Shown here: positions 1-8,552 of the stretch, piece after piece
How positions within the stretch are numbered: the first letter of the stretch is position 1
Layout: every line of letters begins with the position of its first letter
Assembly: GCA_937981955.1 (NCBI GenBank)
Contig: CALJNA010000067.1
Location: forward strand, 1 to 60,743
DNA: 60,743 nucleotides
From: an uncultured Granulosicoccaceae bacterium
GTDB taxonomy: Bacteria; Pseudomonadota; Gammaproteobacteria; Granulosicoccales; Granulosicoccaceae
Direction: 5' to 3'
Position numbers and translations under genes: made by a program
Notes under the pieces: model-generated
What the model was told of the DNA's origin: nothing
What the model saw: only the letters and a program-made list of their open reading frames with translations
The model's database searches: none

Positions 1-26
1 TAGTCCGCCCTTTTTTGTGCCTCTTT

Positions 27-623
27 TTAGCAACGGCTGTAAACATGTGCCCAGAACCTTCTGTTCGGAAATGGGTCTTCGATGTGTCGCTGCTTGAAAT
101 AGCGTTGGCCGAGCAGATAGGCTTCTTTTTCTCCAAATGCCGGGCAGGGATAAGTCTTGGTAGCACCTGTTTGAAATTGCACATGGTGTACAAGTTCGTG
201 AAGTAACCTCTCTGTCAATATCGGATTATCTTCAAGTAATTGCGCGTTTGAAGCGGTGTTTTGATGCATCGAAGCCAAGGAGTTGTCAGAGTTAGGCGCC
301 TGAATAAACGTAGTGCCGCGTAACGCTGTGCTGGTCGTAACTTTTTCTCTTGCCTTGAATTCATCTACTCGGAGATAGATGGTGCCGGAGCTGGTCGTTT
401 CTGCATCGTAAAGTGCCCATATTCTTTCGTCAATTCCGTTGTCGGGAATGAGTTCTCGGTGCGCGGCGTAATACTCGGAAGTGATTTGTGCGGCGCTCAT
501 GAACACAATTTCAGGAGGTTTAATGTTGTCAACAGAATGTTGGCTGTTCGACGCGATCCAGAATAGCAATGCCTGCACTATTGCATCCACATGAAGCTCC
601 ACACTCGAAAGCAGATGCATCAT
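27..623 (-). CDS. HExxH-motif protein (DUF6647-like, putative zinc metallopeptidase)
   Basis: A 198-residue protein of unknown function. The clearest feature is the HELVHH segment at about residues 140-145, an HExxH zinc-peptidase signature, followed about 20 residues later by a Glu (in FGEKEAY) that could be a third metal ligand. The N-terminal 25 residues are hydrophobic (VDAIVQALLFWIA) and may be a membrane segment or poor signal. The arrangement recalls small uncharacterised proteobacterial proteins of the DUF6647 type, which I recall but could not check. It is divergent from the regulator starting at 774, with about 150 bp between. Protease activity is inferred from the motif alone; the protein could equally be an inactive metal-binding protein. 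Confidence 0.6.
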   Translation of the reverse strand: MMHLLSSVELHVDAIVQALLFWIASNSQHSVDNIKPPEIVFMSAAQITSEYYAAHRELIPDNGIDERIWALYDAETTSSGTIYLRVDEFKAREKVTTSTALRGTTFIQAPNSDNSLASMHQNTASNAQLLEDNPILTERLLHELVHHVQFQTGATKTYPCPAFGEKEAYLLGQRYFKQRHIEDPFPNRRFWAHVYSRC

Positions 624-773
624 CTTTCAATGTTTCTACCGGTAAATCAGGAAGTTACTCCGAAAGAACCCCGAAATTTAGGCGAAATCGCTTTTGTAAC
701 TGCTTTGTTGACTGGAAACAGATCAATCGCCCGAGTTATATTGTCGTTGAGTGTTTAGTGCTTATTTGATCTG

Positions 774-3314
774 ATGCGCAAGGAAAATCAGGGTAGTGAT
801 ACGGGTTCTAATCAACCCGATTCGGCCGAAGAGCAAGCGCTATCGGCCTACTTTGGTGGTTTCAGATACCATGCAAACCGCAAGTGCCTCGTTTCAGTAT
901 CAGGTGAAGAGCGGAGACTGCGAGCACAATCGCTTTCGGTTTTTGAAGAACTGGCAAAATGGCCTGACCAGGTTGTCTCCAAAACGCATTTAACTGAAAA
1001 AATCTGGCCCAATGTTCACGTAACCGATGATTCCATCGGAAAGTGCATTTCTGATATTCGCAAAGCTTTATCAGATACGGACCATGTTGTGTTAAAAACG
1101 GTACCTCGTCAGGGCTACATGCTTGTCGCTGATCGCGTACCTGCCTGTGCAGAAAGAAAGGGTAAAGCCAGCAATGGTCAACAAGGCTTACGGATGATAC
1201 TGGCTTTCGCGCTTGTCGGATTGGCTATTGTTTGGTTGACTAAAAGCGATGGAACTCCTGAACGCTCAATACAAAGTGTCAGTTCTATATCGGGTACACC
1301 ACGTATCAAACTGGTTGATCGATTGGATAATACAGTTGCGTCAAATGAATTCGCCGCCGGTGTTTTGCCAGAGCTACGGGTTGCATTAAGCCGATATCGG
1401 ACCTTAGAGCTATCGGATGCGGAGGTGACCGATTACAGTATTGTTCTTGAAGGAATTGGGCAAAACAAGTTAGCCGTAGAGTTGCATAACGGCGCATCAT
1501 CTCTGGTTTATGCACAAACTTTTGACAACGCGCAACTACCAGCTTCGACGACTCAGACAGCGCAGCGTATCGCTGCGTCTATAGCTTCGCCAGGTGTGGG
1601 AGCACTTGACCGAGAATTACTCCGAGCATCGAGGCTTAAACCGATTGAAGAACTGAGCCATGCAGAGTGTTTTGCCCACGGTTTCGGCTGCTCGAAATGT
1701 TCCGGGGAAGAGGACAGCATTACGAAACGTGCGGAAGCTTGCCTGGCACATATACTGGAAAACGATCCAGAGAATCCTCGTGCACTCGCCCTGCAAGCAA
1801 CCATTCACGCGCACCAATATTGGTGGGGGAATACTCTCCCAGAGCCGTTGCGAAGTCATTTAAAGTTACGAAAACATCTACCCTCCAAGGCGATCAGTGC
1901 AGCTAACAGAGCAGAGGCTTTGTCCGTGGGTAACGATAGCGCTATATACTGGGGCATGAGCGAAGCTTATTACGCTTCGTGTGAGACCGACAAAATGGCT
2001 GCGTCGATTGAACGTGGGCTTGAAATCAACCCGGCTGATCCGAATCTGTTAGCAGCGTTTGGAAACTGGTTGTCCTATTCGGGTAGATGGGATGAAGGTG
2101 CTGCTCTGACACAAAAGGCGTTGGATTTGGAACCTCAGCATTATCGTAAATGGTGGTGGATGGGCTTGGCGAAAACGCATTACTTTAAAGAGGAGTATCA
2201 GGAAGCTTACGACGATTTTTTAAAATCATTTAATGAGCGTAATTGGGTAAGCCATTTACAGTTTGCGTACACATTGCCCCATCTGAATCGTATTGACGAA
2301 GCCAAACAGGCGGTAAAGCGATTGCAGGATCTTGCTCCACAAATAACCATAGAAAAAGCCCTGGAGCAATACAAAATACTCTGTTTTCCTGAAAGCTTCC
2401 TTTTGAATATGAAGCATGCTTTGCAAATGGCAGGCTTACCTTCACGTGGTAATAGCGACTCGTTCTCTGATATTACTTTGCCGCGAGCGAAAATCATGGA
2501 CTTGAATGGCTACACTGCAGAGTATCTTGATGTAGGGCAGGGTGAGCCTGTTGTGTTTGTGCATGGGTCAATATCCGACTACCGGTCGTGGGGCTTTTTT
2601 CTTGTGCCAATATCCGAAAACCATCGTTTCATTACTTACTCCCGCCGCTATCATGGCACCCAGGATTGGGTAGATGATGGTAAAGACTACAAATCGAAAA
2701 TACATGCTGACGATCTGGTGGAGTTTGTAGAAGCGCTTGACATTGGTCCTGTACATCTTGTGAGTTGGTCAACCGGTGTAATTACCGCCATGCTTGCGTC
2801 GATTGATCGACCTGATTTGTTTAAAAGCGCCGTACATTTCGAACCGGTGGATACAGCGATATTTGAAAAACAATCGGTTGATAATGCTCAATTGCAGGAG
2901 TGGTATAGCCGTTGGGAAAAATATGGTCAGGCAATGGAAAATAACGATGTTGAACTTGCACTGGAAAGATTTGTGGAAATTGTATTTCAGTCGGGCGACG
3001 GTGGTTATCAACTTGAGCGCGAATCTGTGCAAGAGATTGTGCGGCAGAATGCCCGGACACTCATACCGGAAAATGCAGAGTCGGATGAAACTCGATGGTC
3101 CATTGATTGTGAAAAAGCCGGGGAAAATACAATACCCACTCTGTTTGTAAAAGGTAATTTAAGTCACTACTTTTATGCAAAGCAGACTGAAATTTTCGCC
3201 GAATGCAGCGGTGGTGCGCTAGTGTCGATTCCCGATATTAATCATCGAGGGCCAATTGATGGGGTGTTACCGATGACGAATATAATTTCAGAGTTTGTCG
3301 CCCAACATCAATAG
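774..3314 (+). CDS. CadC-like winged-helix regulator fused to TPRs and an alpha/beta-hydrolase domain
   Basis: An 846-residue membrane-linked multidomain protein. Residues about 25-115 form an OmpR/CadC-type winged helix (LTEKIWPNVHVTDDSIGKCISDIRKAL...VPRQGYML). A single hydrophobic segment follows at about 139-157 (ILAFALVGLAIVWLT). Residues about 290-520 contain TPR-like helices. The C-terminal domain from about 573 is an alpha/beta hydrolase with VVFVHGS (oxyanion region), a nucleophile elbow SWSTG with Ser666, and a candidate catalytic His824 in DINHRGP; the acid residue is not obvious. In CadC/ToxR-type proteins the part after the transmembrane helix is periplasmic, so the hydrolase may be an extracytoplasmic sensor or enzyme. 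Targets and substrate are unknown. The gene converges on polB with about 115 bp between. Confidence 0.85.
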   Translation: MRKENQGSDTGSNQPDSAEEQALSAYFGGFRYHANRKCLVSVSGEERRLRAQSLSVFEELAKWPDQVVSKTHLTEKIWPNVHVTDDSIGKCISDIRKALSDTDHVVLKTVPRQGYMLVADRVPACAERKGKASNGQQGLRMILAFALVGLAIVWLTKSDGTPERSIQSVSSISGTPRIKLVDRLDNTVASNEFAAGVLPELRVALSRYRTLELSDAEVTDYSIVLEGIGQNKLAVELHNGASSLVYAQTFDNAQLPASTTQTAQRIAASIASPGVGALDRELLRASRLKPIEELSHAECFAHGFGCSKCSGEEDSITKRAEACLAHILENDPENPRALALQATIHAHQYWWGNTLPEPLRSHLKLRKHLPSKAISAANRAEALSVGNDSAIYWGMSEAYYASCETDKMAASIERGLEINPADPNLLAAFGNWLSYSGRWDEGAALTQKALDLEPQHYRKWWWMGLAKTHYFKEEYQEAYDDFLKSFNERNWVSHLQFAYTLPHLNRIDEAKQAVKRLQDLAPQITIEKALEQYKILCFPESFLLNMKHALQMAGLPSRGNSDSFSDITLPRAKIMDLNGYTAEYLDVGQGEPVVFVHGSISDYRSWGFFLVPISENHRFITYSRRYHGTQDWVDDGKDYKSKIHADDLVEFVEALDIGPVHLVSWSTGVITAMLASIDRPDLFKSAVHFEPVDTAIFEKQSVDNAQLQEWYSRWEKYGQAMENNDVELALERFVEIVFQSGDGGYQLERESVQEIVRQNARTLIPENAESDETRWSIDCEKAGENTIPTLFVKGNLSHYFYAKQTEIFAECSGGALVSIPDINHRGPIDGVLPMTNIISEFVAQHQ

Positions 3315-3429
3315 TTGCAAAAAGCTCATACGAAAATGATTTGTGTGTGGGGCGATCATGCCGCTCAAATTCTCTATTCACCTTTCTACATGAGACGTTG
3401 TGGGTAAAACAAGTAACCTTACACGGAGG

Positions 3430-5739
3430 CTAGAACATTTGCATCTGCGCATCTGTTATTGCGCTAAAGCTTGTGTCCAAAAACTGAAGAATACCATCGG
3501 CAGCGGGAGCCAGCTGCTTATCCATATAGTGTTGGTAATCGGGCAAAGATGTCAAATTGTCTGTGGGTTCCGGACCATTTCGAGTAATAACATAGGTGAC
3601 CCAACTGCCCGGCTTTGAGCGCATCTTGCGAGCAGCCTGAACGTGGGGTGGTACGTTGCGCTGGTAGTCATCAACTTTTCTTCTTAATCGTTTGCGGTAA
3701 ACAATATCCTTGTCTCTGTCTCCGTTAAGCAATTCTGTGGCTGTGTTTCTAACAAATTCTTCAAAGGGCTGATCGTTGAAGACGAGATGAAACAGGGAGC
3801 GTTGAAAATCCCGAGCCAGTGGAGTCCAGTCCGTACGCGCAGCTTCCAAACCCTTAACAATCAAATTGGTTTGATTGTTCTCATCAATAACGATTCCGGC
3901 ATAACGTTTTTTACTGCCTGTTGGCATGCCGCGAACCGTTGGCATTAGGAACCGACTGTAGTGTGTCTCATATTCGACTTCAAGATGGCAGTCCAGATTG
4001 AATTCGCTTTTTAGTTTCTGCGTCCACCATTTGTTTAAGGAGTCGGTAAGACGATTCCCTATTTTGTCAGCGCTATCCTTGGTGTGGTTTTCCCCGAGCA
4101 GTACAAAGAGCGAATCGGTATCACCGTAAATAACGCGATAACCATGTTCTTCAATTTTATCCCGAGACTGTGTAATGATATCGTGCCCGCGTCTGGTAAT
4201 ACTGGATGCCAACTGATGAGAATGGAATCGGCAGCCGTTCGTTCCAAGCACTCCGTAAAAGGAGTTCATTATGATCTTTATGGCTTGTGAGAGCGGCTTG
4301 TTATTTTCCCGCTTTGCATCGTCTCTTGCTTTCCAAAGCTCTGAGATTATTCCCGGCAAAATGTGGGTATCGCGTGAGAAACTGGCTTCCATGAATCCTG
4401 GCACCGGATCGGAACCGGGCTGTGAAAGTCCCATTGGGTCAATACAAAACGTTCGTATAATACTTGGGTACAGGCTTTTAAAGTCAAGCACTAACACGTT
4501 CTGATATATACCGGGCGCTGAATCCAATACATATCCACCAGGGCTACCCAAACCATCGGAGGTATTATCCACATCAGGGGCAACATAACCATGACGGTGT
4601 AATCGAGGTAGATACAAATTGTCAAACGCAGCAACAGAGCCGCCTAGACGATCAATTGCAAGCCCAGTCAAGTTTGCTCTTTGTACAGCAAACTCTATTA
4701 GATCGGCCTTGATGAAAATATCGTTCACCAGCTGGCAGTCTTTTATGTTGTAGTCGGCCAGTTTCGGTTTATCGTTTTTGAACAAGTGATTAATTCGCGC
4801 AACTTTATCTTCACCTGTGGAGATCAGTTTTCCCTCGCCAAGCAGTTCATGAGCCACATTGTCCAAAGAGAAACTATCGAAAGCCCAGAACCCCGCTTTG
4901 AGTAGATCGATTCCGTCGAGCACAGCGCGGCCGGGTATTTTTGCGATACGCGGTTGCCCCGGATTACCTGGTTGAAGAATAGCGGCCGAATCGCCCCCGC
5001 GTCCCATATCGAATCGAATACCCAATGCCCGACATTTTCTGTCAATAAAGCTCAGGTCAAAATTCACGATAGCCCAACCGATGATAATGTCAGGATCCAC
5101 ATCTTTAAGCCATTGGAAAAATCGCGTGAGTAATTCTCGTTCATCGGAACAGTAGTGAAGCTGGTAGCCATCTTGTTTTTCCGCTGTTCCCGAGCCAATC
5201 ATGTACACGTGATTCTGTGCAGCATCGCCGTGCATGACCGAACCTGCGATGGAATACAACTGATCTGTGCTGCCGCGGGTTTCAATGTCGACTGACATTG
5301 CTGTAAGTGCAGGTTGTATTTTTGCCGGCTTAATGCGAGCACCATTCATGCTCCAGAAGCCTTCACGATTAGTGAGTTCCCCCGATGCTTCAAACCCCGC
5401 GCAGACAAAACGCTCCATCAGAAAACGATCGCTGGGTTTTATATCGGACTCGTGCAGCGGGACCAATTGAGTTCGCAGGCTTTGCAAGTCTCTTTGGTGT
5501 TTAAAGTATAGAGCGTCAATCGGTTGATTATTTAAATTTCTTAGCTCAGGCGAGTCTCTGCGCACGTTACGTGGCAGATGCACGTGGGTTTCACGGTCGA
5601 TAAAGCAAACCGCTTCCTGATTTGAAATTGATATCCGAACGGGGCCCACTGGCGTTGAACCCCAGAAACAGAGCTCAATACCGTGATTTGTGTCTCGCCA
5701 GTGACGGGTGAGTAAGTAGCCTGTAATGTCGTTTGCCAT
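3430..5739 (-). CDS. polB: DNA polymerase II (family B)
   Basis: A 769-residue family-B DNA polymerase, close to the 783 residues of E. coli PolB. The 3'-5' exonuclease begins with DIETRGS (Exo I) at about residue 150 and contains NFDLSFIDRKC further on. The polymerase motifs are intact: LDFKSLYPSII (motif A), a KIIMNSFYG segment (motif B) and YGDTDSLFV (motif C with the two catalytic Asp). In enterobacteria Pol II acts in replication restart and translesion synthesis and is SOS-induced. I found no convincing LexA box in the 61 bp before the divergent gene at 5801, so SOS control here is not supported. An ImuAB cassette lies elsewhere in the window. Confidence 0.96.
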   Translation of the reverse strand: MANDITGYLLTRHWRDTNHGIELCFWGSTPVGPVRISISNQEAVCFIDRETHVHLPRNVRRDSPELRNLNNQPIDALYFKHQRDLQSLRTQLVPLHESDIKPSDRFLMERFVCAGFEASGELTNREGFWSMNGARIKPAKIQPALTAMSVDIETRGSTDQLYSIAGSVMHGDAAQNHVYMIGSGTAEKQDGYQLHYCSDERELLTRFFQWLKDVDPDIIIGWAIVNFDLSFIDRKCRALGIRFDMGRGGDSAAILQPGNPGQPRIAKIPGRAVLDGIDLLKAGFWAFDSFSLDNVAHELLGEGKLISTGEDKVARINHLFKNDKPKLADYNIKDCQLVNDIFIKADLIEFAVQRANLTGLAIDRLGGSVAAFDNLYLPRLHRHGYVAPDVDNTSDGLGSPGGYVLDSAPGIYQNVLVLDFKSLYPSIIRTFCIDPMGLSQPGSDPVPGFMEASFSRDTHILPGIISELWKARDDAKRENNKPLSQAIKIIMNSFYGVLGTNGCRFHSHQLASSITRRGHDIITQSRDKIEEHGYRVIYGDTDSLFVLLGENHTKDSADKIGNRLTDSLNKWWTQKLKSEFNLDCHLEVEYETHYSRFLMPTVRGMPTGSKKRYAGIVIDENNQTNLIVKGLEAARTDWTPLARDFQRSLFHLVFNDQPFEEFVRNTATELLNGDRDKDIVYRKRLRRKVDDYQRNVPPHVQAARKMRSKPGSWVTYVITRNGPEPTDNLTSLPDYQHYMDKQLAPAADGILQFLDTSFSAITDAQMQMF

Positions 5740-5800
5740 TTGCTCAGTTTACAAAGGTCATCGTGTAACATGCTAGTGTCTGAAACAACATTTATGCACC

Positions 5801-6370
5801 ATGCATCGTTATTTACCTGGAATATTGCTCGTACAAATTGTAACCGCTGTATTGTTGTGGGTGAATATCAATGCCGAGCCGCGTGATCTTGCCGTTCAGT
5901 TTGGTGTTCCCGCTTTGCTCGTTTGTGTCGTTACCGGTCTGTGGTTTGCCAGTATTGCCCGTGCAGATGCGGAGCGGGCGAGCGCTAAGATTCGGCTACA
6001 GCATGCAAAAGAGCGAGAGCAATTACATATCAAAGCCGAGAAAAGCAAAGCCAAAATATTAGAAAAATCTCACAAGGAAATTCGTAAAAACGAAAAGCGC
6101 GTTAGTCGAATTGCAAGCTTGAAAATAAGTTTGGCATTCATCGGTGCGGCTATGGCTGGCATTATTATGGTTATCACTGAGCTGTTCACACTAGGGCTCA
6201 TGACCATCATGACTACTGTTGGTGGCTTGGGCGGCTATCTGGTTCGAGCACGTCAGTCTTATGACGTCAATAATGGCTCAGCCCAAGAATCTCCGTTAGA
6301 AATTGACAGTGATGAGACTTTTGCCGAGTTGCCACCACCGCCATTGTCCGCTCCGGACAACAATAAGTAA
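5801..6370 (+). CDS. Membrane protein with cytosolic basic coiled coil, unknown function
   Basis: A 189-residue protein I do not recognise. It has two N-terminal hydrophobic segments (about residues 4-22 and 33-53), then a highly charged Lys/Glu-rich helix (about 55-105, probably coiled coil), then a long hydrophobic stretch at about 108-150 that could form one or two membrane helices. The tail is Pro-rich (PPPPLSAP). It is divergent from polB with only 61 bp between the starts, so the promoters must be close or overlapping. It is followed by a 292-bp gap before the large surface-protein cluster. No enzyme motif is visible. Confidence 0.7.
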   Translation: MHRYLPGILLVQIVTAVLLWVNINAEPRDLAVQFGVPALLVCVVTGLWFASIARADAERASAKIRLQHAKEREQLHIKAEKSKAKILEKSHKEIRKNEKRVSRIASLKISLAFIGAAMAGIIMVITELFTLGLMTIMTTVGGLGGYLVRARQSYDVNNGSAQESPLEIDSDETFAELPPPPLSAPDNNK

Positions 6371-6662
6371 GCTTCTCCAAGAAATAATCGGATGCATTCC
6401 CGGAGTTGTCATGAGCGACTCCGACATCGAATGCGCTCAATCTAGCTTCAAAATTGTGAGCTATCTCTCAGCTTGAGAACATTTTGACACTTCAGTTTCT
6501 TAACCCGCAACCTCCTGACGCTTCAACTTTCATTCCATTGTAAAGAAGCGTCACAGCCCACCAGTGTGTTTGTTGATTGGCCTGTTGCTTGTAACGCGTT
6601 ACACCGGACGGGTGGGTTTGCCGAGTTTTATTGCGCGCAAATTGTCTAGTTAATTCTGCGGA
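6371..6662 (+). promoter_or_regulatory. Upstream region of the surface-protein cluster
   Basis: A 292-bp non-coding stretch that must hold the promoter of the four-gene cluster. A TTGACA hexamer lies at 6484-6489, but I see no well-spaced TATAAT partner. A perfect 14-bp palindrome lies at 6590-6603. An in-frame TAA at 6651 limits how far upstream the first gene can start. Apart from these features I see nothing recognisable. Confidence 0.45.
6590..6603. promoter_or_regulatory. 14-bp palindrome, possible operator
   Basis: TGTAACGCGTTACA is a perfect inverted repeat 60 bp before the first possible start codon of the surface cluster. The half site TGTAA resembles LacI/GalR-type operators, but the centre is GC, whereas GalR-type sites usually have a central CG. 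The LacI-family gene at the far end of the cluster (20965-22002) is a conceivable regulator, though this is only proximity. I saw no second copy at that gene's own promoter. Confidence 0.35.
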
Positions 6663-8537
6663 TTGTTAGAGCGTGCCTTGAGAAAGACAGCAAAAATCCG
6701 ATTTATTTTGCCGATGCTACTGGCAGTGGCGGGTAGTGCTCTGTTTGCTGAAAAGGCAAGAGCGCTGGTGCTGACACCGTATTTCGAGTCGATTCTTGTG
6801 CCAAATGTGTCCACTGCCTGGACTACGGTAGCATTGGATAACACCTACTCGAACGCCATACCGGTTTGCACCTATGTGCTTGACACCTTTGCAGGAACCA
6901 ACCCGAACTACACAAACCCTCCAGCAGTAACGCGAATCCGCAATATTGGCGCTTCCTCTTTTGATCTTCGAATACAGGGTTGGGAAAACTCAGCCGCCTC
7001 TACCGGCGATGTGCATTGCATGGTGATGGATGAGGGTGCGCACACGTTACCCGATGGCAGATTAGTCGAAGCACACAGTGTTGTATCTGATCAGACCAAT
7101 GGTCAGTACTCCACAGACGGTGCTTGGTCAATGGCATTAATGGAAGACGTTAGTGCCAGCATCGTTCACTCTTATACCAATCCTGTCGTTGTAGGCCAGG
7201 TGATGAGTTACAACGACACACGTGCCAGCGTGATCTATGTAACTGATTGTGATGCTCGACAGAATCACCCATTCATGACAGGCATGGCCGATGGCATTTG
7301 CGTTGGTAAACACATTGGCATGATACCAGGCACGCGCAATCCGGAAACCATCGGCTACATCGTGGGTGAAACCGGCAGCGGCACTATTAACAACGTCTTT
7401 TACGAACTGGCGCTCGGCGCTGACGCCATAGCCGGTAACAATGGAGCGAATAACGGCGGTAGCTACGGTTTGTCCAGACACCACACCATGGGTGTTTTGA
7501 CGCAGGCTGCTGAAGATGGTGGCAACGGTTCATGGGCTGTGTTGTACGGCAGTACGCCACTCACGGCCAGTGCGATGGGGCTGGTGGTCGATGAAGAAAT
7601 TTTTGCCGGAGACACAACCCGAAATCACACAACGGAACCTGTTTATTACTGGGCATTTGCCGGTGCTGAAATTACGCTGGTCAAAAAGCTCATTAATGAT
7701 GATGGTGGTGCTGCCACGATAAACGACTTTATTTTAAGCGCAACAGGCCCTGATTCAATTTCCGGGGTTAGTGGTACCACAGCCGTTACCAAGGCTGTGG
7801 TTGAACCAGGTACATACGTTATATCCGAAACAACCGTACCTGGCTACATCGCAGGAACCTGGAGTTGTGTGGGCGCAACCAATACCTCTGGTAATAAAAT
7901 TGAATTGGTAGGTGGCGACCATGCGACTTGCACCATCGTAAACGATGACGAAAAATTCTCGACGCTGACACTGGTCAAGTCGCTGACCAATGATTCAGGT
8001 GGCAGCGCAGCAGAAAGTGATTTTACATTGTCATTCTCAGGCAGTGGTGGATCTGGTAGTGGAACCACAGGTGATACTGCAATTACTTCTGCGCCTGTCC
8101 CTCCCGGTAGTTACACCTTGTCGGAAAACAACGTCACTGGTTATCTTCTGGAAAGCATCAAATGTGACGGCACAGATTCAGATGGAACAGACGGGCTGGA
8201 TATACAGCCGGGTGAAAAGATCATCTGTTACTTCGTCAATAATGATCAGGGAGTTGATCTGAACATCACCAAGTCGGTAAGCAATCTTGCGCCGAACATT
8301 GGTGACACGCTTACCTTCACGTTGCTGATTAGCAACACAGGGCCGGATACGGCCACAGATTTACAAGTTCTTGATCCGGTACCCGCTGGTTTTACCTATG
8401 TCGCAAGTTCGATGGCAGGTGGTGATATTCGCGATGACAGCACTCCCACCGGAACAGGTTTGGACTGGACAATAAATAGTTTACCTGCAGGCTCGTCTAC
8501 GTCACTGACGTTTCAGGCGATCGTGCTGGCACCGTAG
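6663..8537 (+). CDS. Exported tip-like protein: novel N-terminal domain, two CnaB-like repeats, C-terminal half DUF11 domain
   Basis: A 624-residue exported protein, first gene of the surface cluster. The start is TTG at 6663 or TTG at 6678; an in-frame TAA at 6651 excludes anything earlier, and the later start gives a tidier signal peptide (RKTAKIR then FILPMLLAVAGSALFA, cut near ARA). Residues about 37-335 form a domain I do not recognise, Gly/Asn-rich with several Cys. Two prealbumin/CnaB-like repeats follow (about 335-433 and 434-529), each with Lys in strand A, Glu in YxxSE and Asn in the closing (V)NDD/NND. From about 530 a DUF11 domain begins (VDLNITKSVSN...) and stops abruptly at SLTFQAIVLAP before its usual last strands. 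The unique domain and first position suggest the distal tip of a fibre. The next gene starts 15 bp on with an AGG ribosome site. Confidence 0.85.
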   Translation: MLERALRKTAKIRFILPMLLAVAGSALFAEKARALVLTPYFESILVPNVSTAWTTVALDNTYSNAIPVCTYVLDTFAGTNPNYTNPPAVTRIRNIGASSFDLRIQGWENSAASTGDVHCMVMDEGAHTLPDGRLVEAHSVVSDQTNGQYSTDGAWSMALMEDVSASIVHSYTNPVVVGQVMSYNDTRASVIYVTDCDARQNHPFMTGMADGICVGKHIGMIPGTRNPETIGYIVGETGSGTINNVFYELALGADAIAGNNGANNGGSYGLSRHHTMGVLTQAAEDGGNGSWAVLYGSTPLTASAMGLVVDEEIFAGDTTRNHTTEPVYYWAFAGAEITLVKKLINDDGGAATINDFILSATGPDSISGVSGTTAVTKAVVEPGTYVISETTVPGYIAGTWSCVGATNTSGNKIELVGGDHATCTIVNDDEKFSTLTLVKSLTNDSGGSAAESDFTLSFSGSGGSGSGTTGDTAITSAPVPPGSYTLSENNVTGYLLESIKCDGTDSDGTDGLDIQPGEKIICYFVNNDQGVDLNITKSVSNLAPNIGDTLTFTLLISNTGPDTATDLQVLDPVPAGFTYVASSMAGGDIRDDSTPTGTGLDWTINSLPAGSSTSLTFQAIVLAP

Positions 8538-8552
8538 TTATAGGTTGATGTT

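Noticed and set aside
5740-5800. SOS box upstream of polB
   Set aside because: I looked for CTGT-N8-ACAG in the 61-bp gap and found no acceptable match.
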